This document shows, piece by piece, positions 1 to 5,957 of a stretch of DNA of 9,269 nucleotides. The DNA is taken from the NCBI GenBank assembly GCA_030066455.1, contig JASJBQ010000166.1, positions 1 to 9,269 of the forward strand, in the 5' to 3' direction. The notes under the pieces are model-generated. The model made no database searches, was not told the DNA's origin, and saw nothing but the letters and a program-made list of their open reading frames with translations. The position numbers were made by a program, and so were the translations under genes. This stretch comes from Desulfobacterales bacterium. Lineage in GTDB: Bacteria > Desulfobacterota > Desulfobacteria > Desulfobacterales > UBA5852. Within the stretch, counting starts at the first letter, position 1; every line of letters starts with the position of its first letter.

Positions 1-1020
1 GTGCTGCAGGCCGGACAGGGGCAGAACCCGGCCCGCCAGGCCATGATCAAGGCCGGCCTGTGCAAGGAGACGCCGGCCATGACGATCAACAAGGTTTGCG
101 GTTCGGGATTGAAGGCCATTGCCGTAGGGGCCACCGCCATCATGAGCGGACAGGCCGAGGTGATCGTCGCCGGCGGTCAGGAGAACATGAGTATGGTCCC
201 CCTGGCGCTGCCCAAAGCCCGCTGGGGCCACCGAATGGAAGTCACCGGCATCGGAGATGTTTATGATCTGATGGTTTTCGACGGGCTTTACGAGATCTTC
301 TACGGTTACCACATGGGGATCACCGCGGAAGCCATCGCCGCCAAATACGACATCAGCCGCCAGGAACAGGATGAACTCAGTGTGCTGAGCCATCAGCGGG
401 CATTGCAGGGCATCAATGAGGGATGGTTCGCCGATGAAATCGTTCCGGTCGAGATCAAAACACGCAAAGAAACCATTGTCTTCGACAGGGATGAGCGCCC
501 CATGGAAACCAGCGTGGAGAAGATGGCCAAACTGCGTCCGGTGTTCAAAAAGGACGGTTCCATCACGGCCGGCAATGCCTCCGGCATCAATGATGCCGCA
601 GCGGCCGTTTTAATGATGAGTGCCGACAAGGCCAAGGATCTGGGACTGACCCCGCTGGTGGCCATCAAAGGATTCGCTTCCGGCGGGCTGGATCCGGCCT
701 TTATGGGATTGGGTCCGGTGCCGGCCGTGCGCAAAGCGCTGAAGGCCAGCGGAAGAACGATTGGCGATATCGATCTGATCGAGTTGAACGAGGCCTTTGC
801 CGCCCAGGCCATCGGCTGCATGCGCGAGCTCGACATCCCCTTCGACAAACCGAATCAGGTCGGCAGCGGTATCTCCCTCGGGCATCCGATCGGCTGCACC
901 GGCGCCCGCCAGATGGTGACCGGCATGAATCATATGAAACGCAAGGGCCTGGAAAACGGAATGATCACCATGTGCATCGGCGGCGGTATGGGCATGGCCA
1001 TGGTCGTGGAGCAGGTCTGA
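1..1020 (+). CDS. Thiolase (acetyl-CoA C-acetyltransferase type), 5'-truncated by window edge
   Basis: This is a thiolase-superfamily enzyme that condenses two acetyl-CoA or, more likely here, cleaves acetoacetyl-CoA (or a related 3-ketoacyl-CoA) with CoA in the cytoplasm. All three catalytic landmarks are visible. The nucleophilic cysteine is C33 in NKVCGSGLKA, the histidine is H295 in SLGHPIGCTGAR, and the second cysteine is C325 in MCIGGGMG. The GYHMG (102-106) and NEAF (263-266) motifs are also present. The visible 339 residues begin inside the conserved VLQAGQGQNPARQA segment. In PhaA-type enzymes the active cysteine is near residue 89, so roughly 55 N-terminal residues lie upstream of the window, and the GTG at base 1 is an internal valine codon rather than a start. 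The gene sits 147 bases before a CoA-transferase, a pairing typical of acetoacetate/3-hydroxybutyrate or butyrate metabolism. Thiolase identity is secure; chain-length preference is not readable. Confidence 0.95.
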   Translation: MLQAGQGQNPARQAMIKAGLCKETPAMTINKVCGSGLKAIAVGATAIMSGQAEVIVAGGQENMSMVPLALPKARWGHRMEVTGIGDVYDLMVFDGLYEIFYGYHMGITAEAIAAKYDISRQEQDELSVLSHQRALQGINEGWFADEIVPVEIKTRKETIVFDRDERPMETSVEKMAKLRPVFKKDGSITAGNASGINDAAAAVLMMSADKAKDLGLTPLVAIKGFASGGLDPAFMGLGPVPAVRKALKASGRTIGDIDLIELNEAFAAQAIGCMRELDIPFDKPNQVGSGISLGHPIGCTGARQMVTGMNHMKRKGLENGMITMCIGGGMGMAMVVEQV

Positions 1021-1028
1021 AATCACGC

Positions 1029-1121
1029 ATCGGAATCGGGATCGACACCGTCCCATCTATTTCGCGACCATCCTGAAGACGCTGCGGCGATACCGATTCC
1101 GAACGCGACATCGATACCGAT
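1029..1121. repeat. Short GATACCGAT/ATCGGAATCGG repeat cluster between thiolase and CoA-transferase
   Basis: TCGGAATCGG (1030-1039) is perfectly complementary to CCGATTCCGA (1093-1102), giving a 10-bp inverted repeat with a 53-base spacer. CGATACCGAT occurs twice in direct orientation (1088-1097 and 1112-1121), 24 bases apart. The spacing is long and no T-run follows, so this is not a standard terminator. It may be a degenerate intergenic repeat or an extended RNA hairpin between two co-transcribed genes. Confidence 0.5.
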
Positions 1122-1157
1122 GCCCTGCGGAACATTTTATTGACAACCGCTATCTTT

Positions 1158-1162
1158 GGAGG
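1158..1162 (+). promoter_or_regulatory. Ribosome binding site fixing the CoA-transferase start
   Basis: GGAGG lies five bases before the ATG at 1168. It chooses this ATG over the in-frame TTG at 1156, which overlaps the Shine-Dalgarno sequence itself and would add only four residues. Confidence 0.85.
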
Positions 1163-1167
1163 CAGCC

Positions 1168-3177
1168 ATGAGCGCGACCCAACCGTCCTCTTCCAATACC
1201 GAGGCCCCCTCAGGCCCATCTTTCCTTCCGCCACAGACCCCGTCTAAAGAAAAGCTGGTTTCCACCGCAGACGCGGTAAGGATCATTCGGGACGGTGACA
1301 CCGTGGCCACCGGCGGTTTCGTTGGGATCGGCTTCCCGGAAGAAATCGCCGAAGCGCTCGAAGACCGGTTCCTTCAACACGGCCGGCCCCGAGACCTGAC
1401 GCTAGTGTACGCGGGCGGCCAGGGTGACGGTGGCGAGCGCGGTTTGAACCATTTCGGCCACGAGGGGATGGTACGCAAAGTGATCGGCGGGCATTGGGGC
1501 CTGGTGCCCAAATTGCAGGAACTGGCGATCGCCAACAAGATCGAAGCCTACAATCTCCCCCAGGGGGTCATTTCCCACATGTTCCGGGATATCGCCGCGG
1601 CCAAGCCGCGCACCATCACGGCGGTGGGCATGGGCACCTTTGTCGATCCGCGCAACGGCGGCGGCAAGATCAATCCGTTGACGACCGAGGACCTTGTGGA
1701 AGTGGTCACTTTCGACGAACGGGAGTATCTGGCCTACAAGACGTTTCCGATCGACGTGGCCATCCTCCGGGGCACCACGGCCGACACCGACGGCAACATC
1801 ACCATGGAAAAAGAGGCCCTGACCCTGGAGGTGCTGTCCATCGCCACGGCAGCCCGAAACTCGGGAGGGGTGGTCATCGTCCAGGTCGAGCGCATCGCCC
1901 GGCGCGGTACGCTGAACGCCCGGCAGGTCAAGATTCCCGGCATCATGGTGGATTGTGTGGTGGTCGCCCGGCCCGAGAAGCACTGGCAGACTTTCGGCGA
2001 GGTGTATAATCCCGCTTTCAGCGGTGAAGTCAAGGCCCCTGTAACGTCGACGACCCCCATGGCCATGAGTGATCGTAAAATCATTGCCCGCAGGGCGGCT
2101 TTCGAACTGCAGGCCAACAGTGTCGTCAATCTGGGCATCGGGATGCCGGAGGGCATTGCCGATGTCGCCAACGAGGAACAGGTGCTCGAATTGATCACCC
2201 TGACGGCCGAGCCGGGTGTCATCGGCGGTATTCCGGCCGGGGGTCTCAATTTCGGTGCAGGGACCAATACCGATGCCGTGATCGATCAACCCTACCAGTT
2301 CGACTTCTACGACGGCGGGGGGCTCGACATGGCCTTCCTGGGCCTGGCCCAGGCCGACAAGGACGGCAATCTCAACGTCAGCAAATTCGGGCCCAAACTG
2401 GCCGGCGCGGGCGGGTTCATCAATATCAGCCAGAATGCCAAGAAGGTGGTCTTTACCGGCACATTCACGGCCGGCGGATTGAAAGTGACGCTCGACGAGG
2501 GCCGGATGCAGATCCAGCAGGAAGGCAAGGTGAGGAAATTTGTCGATCAGGTCGAACACGTGACCTTCAGTGGCGCGTATGCCCGGCAAACAGGCCAAAC
2601 CGTGCTCTACGTTACCGAGCGCTGTGTTTTTTCGCTAACGGAGGCCGGCCTGGAACTGGTCGAAATCGCCCCCGGTGTGGATCTGGAAAAAGATATTCTG
2701 GGGTTGATGGATTTTACGCCGGTCATCAATGCGTCCCCCCGCATGATGGATGCACGTATATTCCAATCGGCACCAATGGGTTTGAAAGACCAATTGCTGA
2801 CCCTGAGGCTGGAAGACCGCCTGACCTACGATCCGCACGCCAACCTCTTTTTCGTCAACTTTGAAGGCTTTGCGGTCAATACCCCCGAACTGGTGGCGGA
2901 CATCCGCGCCGCCGTGGAAAACGCGCTCAAACCCGCCGGCCGCAAAGTCGACACCATCGTCAACTACGACAATTTCAGCATCCTGCCGGAGTTGGTGAAT
3001 GCATACAGCGATATGGTCAAATACCTGATGGACCATTACTATTCCGCTGTCACCCGCTACACCACCAGCACTTTCTTGCGGATGAAGCTCGGGGAGGCTT
3101 TGCAGCGTCGCAACCTGGCCCCCCACATTTACGAGAGCAGCGAGGAAGCCCGAAAAGCGCTGGAGGCCAAAGGATAG
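1168..3177 (+). CDS. Acyl-CoA:acetate / 3-ketoacid-type CoA-transferase, fused alpha-beta chain with extra C-terminal domain
   Basis: This is a family I CoA-transferase that moves CoA between acyl-CoA and a free acid (acetate, acetoacetate, propionate or similar) through a glutamyl-CoA thioester. It has 669 residues from the ATG chosen by its ribosome-binding site. Residues 1-28 are a Ser/Pro/Thr-rich tail. Residues about 30-290 form the alpha-like half ([13 protein letters not shown] at 47-59). Residues about 300-530 form the beta-like half ([14 protein letters not shown] at 319-332). The expected catalytic glutamate is E348 in [15 protein letters not shown]. Single-chain YdiF/propionate CoA-transferases are usually about 520-530 residues. 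This one carries roughly 130 more (about 537-669), containing [22 protein letters not shown] and a conserved-looking [16 protein letters not shown]. Its neighbours, a thiolase and a GntP permease, suggest activation of acetoacetate or another short acid. Automatic annotation as a malonate decarboxylase subunit would be misleading. Family is sure; substrate is inferred. Confidence 0.92.
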   Translation: MSATQPSSSNTEAPSGPSFLPPQTPSKEKLVSTADAVRIIRDGDTVATGGFVGIGFPEEIAEALEDRFLQHGRPRDLTLVYAGGQGDGGERGLNHFGHEGMVRKVIGGHWGLVPKLQELAIANKIEAYNLPQGVISHMFRDIAAAKPRTITAVGMGTFVDPRNGGGKINPLTTEDLVEVVTFDEREYLAYKTFPIDVAILRGTTADTDGNITMEKEALTLEVLSIATAARNSGGVVIVQVERIARRGTLNARQVKIPGIMVDCVVVARPEKHWQTFGEVYNPAFSGEVKAPVTSTTPMAMSDRKIIARRAAFELQANSVVNLGIGMPEGIADVANEEQVLELITLTAEPGVIGGIPAGGLNFGAGTNTDAVIDQPYQFDFYDGGGLDMAFLGLAQADKDGNLNVSKFGPKLAGAGGFINISQNAKKVVFTGTFTAGGLKVTLDEGRMQIQQEGKVRKFVDQVEHVTFSGAYARQTGQTVLYVTERCVFSLTEAGLELVEIAPGVDLEKDILGLMDFTPVINASPRMMDARIFQSAPMGLKDQLLTLRLEDRLTYDPHANLFFVNFEGFAVNTPELVADIRAAVENALKPAGRKVDTIVNYDNFSILPELVNAYSDMVKYLMDHYYSAVTRYTTSTFLRMKLGEALQRRNLAPHIYESSEEARKALEAKG

Positions 3178-3704
3178 CTCAATCGCCAACCCATTATCTC
3201 CATACTTGATTAGGTGCAGTCGCAACCGTTGTCTCCAGCGGTCCACCATCGATCAATAAGTCCATTGCCCGACCATTACCAAACAGGTGGTTGAAGACGA
3301 AAAGGCAGGGACCCGTCGCAGCCAAACCATACGCAATATTCAAACCTCGACCGCCTTGGGCGCCAATGACATCTGCCTGTCAGGATTATGGTCATCCTGA
3401 CCCGTGAAGAACCGTGCAGCGATGTGCGTCCTATGCTGGTATCGTCTTCGTCCGTCCGATGCGGTTGTAGAAGGGCGTCGGCTACCATTTGGAACCCAGA
3501 CGCCAACATGTGGCCGAGATCGTCGAGGCGTTGGCGCGCATGCACGGTATGGATGTTTTCAACCATCGGCGACAACGGCACCCTGTGCTGGACCAGGGGC
3601 ATTCCCTGTTTTCTCATCGTAGGTTTAGCTGGCCCGGTGGGTCGCCGCCCGTGAAATCCGAGCCTTTGGTGATCGTCCTGTTTTGATGGCGAACCACCCT
3701 ACCC
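3178..3704. other. Gene-poor gap between CoA-transferase and permease, no confident gene
   Basis: About 530 bases contain no reading frame that I recognise. The longest minus-strand frame (3617 down to 3276, 113 codons) opens plausibly for about 60 residues and then becomes Arg/Trp/Cys-rich. It has no Shine-Dalgarno sequence before its ATG. Short plus-strand frames between about 3388 and 3686 are Arg/Cys/Pro-rich, as shadow frames in GC-rich DNA usually are. A decayed gene is possible but not shown. The one clear local structure is the dyad at 3379-3402. I see no T-rich terminator after the CoA-transferase and no good sigma-70 promoter just before the permease. Confidence 0.5.
3379..3402. promoter_or_regulatory. 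Overlapping dyads, possible operator or hairpin upstream of the permease
   Basis: GTCAGGAT (3379-3386) and ATCCTGAC (3394-3401) form a perfect 8-bp inverted repeat around a 7-base loop. The right part is also the centre of a second exact palindrome, GGTCA-TCC-TGACC (3390-3402). No T-run follows, so it is not an intrinsic terminator. Two overlapping dyads sharing the TGAC half-site would suit a dimeric regulator, but the site is about 315 bases from the permease start and no regulator gene is visible. Confidence 0.35.
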
Positions 3705-3712
3705 GAGGAGGT
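3705..3712 (+). promoter_or_regulatory. Ribosome binding site fixing the permease start
   Basis: GAGGAGGT is an extended Shine-Dalgarno sequence five bases before the ATG at 3718. It selects this ATG over the TTG directly adjacent at 3715. Confidence 0.85.
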
Positions 3713-3717
3713 CCTTG

Positions 3718-4983
3718 ATGCCTGAAGTCAGCGCTTTCGGTGCGGTCTGTGCCCTGGTTATCGCGATTGTCATGATTTTACGCAAGGTCCCTCCGGTTTT
3801 CGGCATGCTGGCCGGCGCCCTGATCGGTGGTCTGATCGGCGGCGTCGACCTGGTCAATGTGATCGGGCTGATGACTCAAGGTGCGCAGGGAATGATGCCG
3901 GCGGTGCTGCGCATCCTGGCGGCCGGGGTGCTGGCCGGGGTGCTGATGGAGTCGGGGGCCGCCTCCGCCATTGCCGGCGGCATCGTCAGATTGATCGGCA
4001 AGCAGCAGGCCTTGCTGGCCCTGGTGTTTGCCACCCTGATCCTCACGGCCGTGGGGGTCTTTGTCGACATTGCCGTGATCACGGTGGCCCCCATCGCCCT
4101 GGCCCTCGCCCGGGAGGCCGGGTATTCGCGCACCGCGATTCTAGTGGCCATGATGGGCGGCGGCACATGCGGCAACCTCATGAGCCCCAATCCCAACACG
4201 ATCGCCGCCGCCGATGCCTTCAAGCTACCCTTGACCTCGGTGATGATGGCCGGCATTGTTCCGGCCACCGTCGGTATCGTGGTCACCTACCTGATTGCGC
4301 GAACGCTTAAAAACAAGGGCACGCAGGTGGAAAAAAGCGATATCCACGCGGTCGATGCCAGCCTGCTTCCCGGCACCTTCGCAGCCCTCACCGCCCCCCT
4401 GGTCACCATGACCCTTTTGGCGCTGAGACCCATCGCCGCCATCGCCATCGATCCGATGATTGCACTGCCGGCCGGCGGCATCGTCGGGGCCATCGTCATG
4501 GGACGCCTCAAGCACCTCAACGCCTATGCCGTCAGCGGACTCGGCAAGATGTCGGGGGTGGCCATCATGTTGATCGGCACCGGCACCCTGGCCGGTATCA
4601 TTGCCAACTCCGGCCTGAGTGCGCTCATCATCAAAGCCCTCCAGGCATCGGGACTGCCGCCGTTTGTCCTGGCCCCTGTGAGCGGCGCCCTGATGTCGGC
4701 TGCGACCGCGTCCACCACAGCGGCAACGGTGGTGGCGAGCAACGTCTTTTCCGGCCCCATCCTGGAGCTTGGCGTCGCACCCATTGCCGGTGCGGCCATG
4801 ATCCACAGCGGCGCCGTGGTCTTCGACACCATGCCCCACGGGAGTTTCTTCCATGCCACCGGCGGTGCCACCTTCATGCAGGTGAACGAGCGATTGAAAA
4901 TACTGCCATACGAATTCCTGATCGGCTTCAGTCTGTCCTTTGTTTCCACCCTGGTATTCGGTGTTTTCAAACTGTTTCCGTAG
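3718..4983 (+). CDS. GntP-family permease (proton symporter for gluconate / 3-hydroxybutyrate-type acids)
   Basis: This is an inner-membrane secondary transporter of 421 residues, close to the 430-450 usual for the gluconate permease (GntP) family. Hydrophobic segments run through the whole chain, for example about 5-21, 28-42, 64-90, 99-130, 176-195, 220-240, 247-262, 281-300, 314-340 and 400-420, separated by short loops. Diagnostic motifs are GGGTCGNLMSPNPNTIAAA (147-165) and, near the C-terminus, HSGAVVFDTMPHGSFFHATGG as residues 363-383, which matches the family pattern HSG...PHGSFFHA. GntP members carry gluconate and other sugar acids, and some are 3-hydroxybutyrate permeases. Location next to a CoA-transferase and thiolase favours a short hydroxy- or keto-acid, but no residue seen here settles the substrate. 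The stop codon overlaps the ribosome-binding site of the next gene, so the two are probably translated from one message. Confidence 0.92.
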   Translation: MPEVSAFGAVCALVIAIVMILRKVPPVFGMLAGALIGGLIGGVDLVNVIGLMTQGAQGMMPAVLRILAAGVLAGVLMESGAASAIAGGIVRLIGKQQALLALVFATLILTAVGVFVDIAVITVAPIALALAREAGYSRTAILVAMMGGGTCGNLMSPNPNTIAAADAFKLPLTSVMMAGIVPATVGIVVTYLIARTLKNKGTQVEKSDIHAVDASLLPGTFAALTAPLVTMTLLALRPIAAIAIDPMIALPAGGIVGAIVMGRLKHLNAYAVSGLGKMSGVAIMLIGTGTLAGIIANSGLSALIIKALQASGLPPFVLAPVSGALMSAATASTTAATVVASNVFSGPILELGVAPIAGAAMIHSGAVVFDTMPHGSFFHATGGATFMQVNERLKILPYEFLIGFSLSFVSTLVFGVFKLFP

Positions 4984-4988
4984 GAGGT
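4983..4988 (+). promoter_or_regulatory. Ribosome binding site overlapping the permease stop codon
   Basis: GGAGGT begins on the last base of the permease TAG (4981-4983). It lies five bases before ATG 4994 and eight before ATG 4997. It rejects the upstream in-frame ATG at 4940, which lies inside the permease coding region, and implies translational coupling. Confidence 0.85.
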
Positions 4989-4993
4989 CGGTG

Positions 4994-5524
4994 ATGATGC
5001 GAATAACCATTTACACCCTTCTCGTTCTGATTTGCGGCACCACCTTACCGAACTTCCAGGCACGGGCGCAGGACAATGCACTAGCCGAGTTGGCAACCGA
5101 CCTGGTCCAGGTGGAAAACGACCAGTTTGTCATCGACAAGTATATGCGCTGCCAGATCAGCCTGCCGCTTAATTTGGGCGGCGGCGTTCCGTTCAATCGG
5201 TTCGGCATGCAAGTGCGCTTCAGCGCACCGTCCAGCGGTTTGATCAGTCGAGACAGATTTGTGGCGCTCTCCATGCGCATCTTTACCGAAGCCCAGATTC
5301 GAATGGCCGCCGACATACCCGGGTTGACGAACGAGCAGACCCTGCAGGCCATGCAATGCACGGAAGTGGCCAAGGGTGCGGATCCCAGGAAGGAATTCCT
5401 GTTAGACGTCAACTTGGTCCGGGAAGGCGTGGTGAGCACCATTGTCGACAATCGGGTGGGAACCAAGACGGTCACCAAGGAACCATGGCGGGCCGTGCTG
5501 CGCAGCCTGCCCTATAAAAACTGA
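4994..5524 (+). CDS. Small secreted (periplasmic) protein of unknown function
   Basis: I do not recognise this family. The 176-residue precursor starts MMRITIYTLLVLICG. It has a short basic n-region, a hydrophobic core (about 4-18) and a likely signal peptidase I site after ARA (residue 25), giving a mature chain beginning QDNALAELA. C14 sits inside the hydrophobic core without a convincing lipobox, so a lipoprotein is unlikely. The mature part of about 151 residues has two cysteines, C53 (KYMRCQIS) and C122 (AMQCTEV), that could form a disulfide. It has no membrane segment and no repeat; the middle and C-terminal parts look mixed alpha/beta. The ATG-ATG start directly after the permease, with its ribosome-binding site in the permease stop, says it is made together with the transporter. 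An accessory or envelope role for that transporter is possible, but this is only inference. That it is a real gene is well supported; its function is not. Confidence 0.82.
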   Translation: MMRITIYTLLVLICGTTLPNFQARAQDNALAELATDLVQVENDQFVIDKYMRCQISLPLNLGGGVPFNRFGMQVRFSAPSSGLISRDRFVALSMRIFTEAQIRMAADIPGLTNEQTLQAMQCTEVAKGADPRKEFLLDVNLVREGVVSTIVDNRVGTKTVTKEPWRAVLRSLPYKN

Positions 5525-5599
5525 CGCCGTCTGATCGACACCCCATCAACGTGGACGCATCGCTTCCATCGGCATTCTGGTCGGGCGCTCCTTCAAATC

Positions 5600-5637
5600 G
5601 GAAACCGCATCAAAGTTTCCAGCCTGCCCTGCGGCAG
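5600..5637 (+). other. Two small hairpins downstream of the secreted-protein gene
   Basis: GGAAAC (5600-5605) pairs with GTTTCC (5615-5620) over a 9-base loop. Right after it CTGCC (5624-5628) pairs with GGCAG (5633-5637) over a 4-base loop. Neither is followed by a T-run. They may stabilise the 3' end of the transcript. The rest of 5525-5663 shows no gene. Confidence 0.35.
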
Positions 5638-5663
5638 AGCGGCCAAATCAATTCAACGCCGGA

Positions 5664-5700
5664 GACCAGGAGCGCTTGAATCGATCCGGTCGCTTTTTTT
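5664..5700 (+). terminator. Probable intrinsic terminator of the permease/secreted-protein unit
   Basis: GACC-a-GG (5664-5670) pairs with CCGGTC (5686-5691), six pairs with one bulged A and a 15-base loop. It is followed after GC by seven T residues (5694-5700). It lies about 140 bases after the secreted-protein stop and 30 bases before a promoter-like element, so it separates two transcription units. The stem is modest and the loop large, hence moderate confidence. Confidence 0.5.
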
Positions 5701-5729
5701 GCTGAACTGCTGAAATTCCACATCGCCGC

Positions 5730-5758
5730 TTGACATATGGGGTGGAAAAACTAATTAT
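5730..5758 (+). promoter_or_regulatory. Sigma-70-like promoter for the PAS-GGDEF gene
   Basis: A perfect TTGACA -35 box (5730-5735) is followed, after 17 bases, by AATTAT (5753-5758), a 4-of-6 match to the -10 consensus. Transcription would begin near 5765, leaving a leader of about 190 bases before the start codon at 5958. Position just after the probable terminator supports it. Confidence 0.55.
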
Positions 5759-5764
5759 CTTCGC

Positions 5765-5957
5765 ACACAATAGCGTGAAGCGACATCGACAACGATTGCA
5801 ATTTAAATTACCAATCAGGCCTGCGGGGCCGGTAGGAATCGATTGCTTTTCAGACGGCGATGGCGTTTTAGCCTCTGTCTATTGAAATAAAGATTCCTTT
5901 CTTCATGTCGTTTTTTGAAGTTTTTTTAATGATCCAGCTTCAACATCAAAATTTTCT
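5765..5957 (+). other. Long AT-rich, structured 5' leader of the PAS-GGDEF gene
   Basis: This stretch has no reading frame of note but several pairing elements. CAATC (5812-5816) can pair either back to GATTG (5794-5798) or forward to GATTG (5841-5845), and the forward pairing would enclose a GGCC/GGCC stem (5818-5821 with 5827-5830). The two pairings exclude each other. Next, CAGA-c-GGC (5851-5858) pairs with GCCTCTG (5871-5877). Finally CTTCA (5901-5905) pairs with TGAAG (5916-5920), directly followed by seven T (5921-5927), a weak terminator-like element 30 bases before the gene. It does not match the c-di-GMP/cGAMP riboswitch (GEMM) consensus as I know it. An attenuator or unknown structured RNA is possible, but AT-rich DNA yields small stems by chance. 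Confidence 0.35.

Noticed and set aside
1140..1145. TTGACA just before the CoA-transferase as a -35 box
   Set aside because: A -10 box at normal spacing would fall on the ribosome-binding site and start codon, which are GC-rich and unlike TATAAT.
1402..2598. Long open frame on the minus strand inside the CoA-transferase gene (398 codons)
   Set aside because: It is antisense to a fully conserved enzyme, has His/Asp/Gly-rich shadow composition and no recognisable motif. GC-rich codon bias creates such frames.
3300..3345. GEMM-like string (GAAAAGG, GGGAC, CGCAGCC) in the gap before the permease
   Set aside because: The fragments are in roughly the right order, but spacing and stems do not fit the GEMM fold.
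3276..3617. Minus-strand 113-codon frame in the gap between CoA-transferase and permease
   Set aside because: There is no Shine-Dalgarno sequence, no recognisable family, and the second half has unlikely composition. It is kept only as a possible decayed gene.
4225..5010. Minus-strand open frames across the permease and secreted-protein genes
   Set aside because: They are composed of Gly/His/Asp/Arg-rich shadow sequence opposite hydrophobic permease codons, with no motif or ribosome-binding site to support them.
5765..5957. c-di-GMP/cGAMP riboswitch (GEMM) in the leader of the GGDEF gene
   Set aside because: The conserved tetraloop-receptor and GGACGCAAAGCC-like core of GEMM are not found in this leader.
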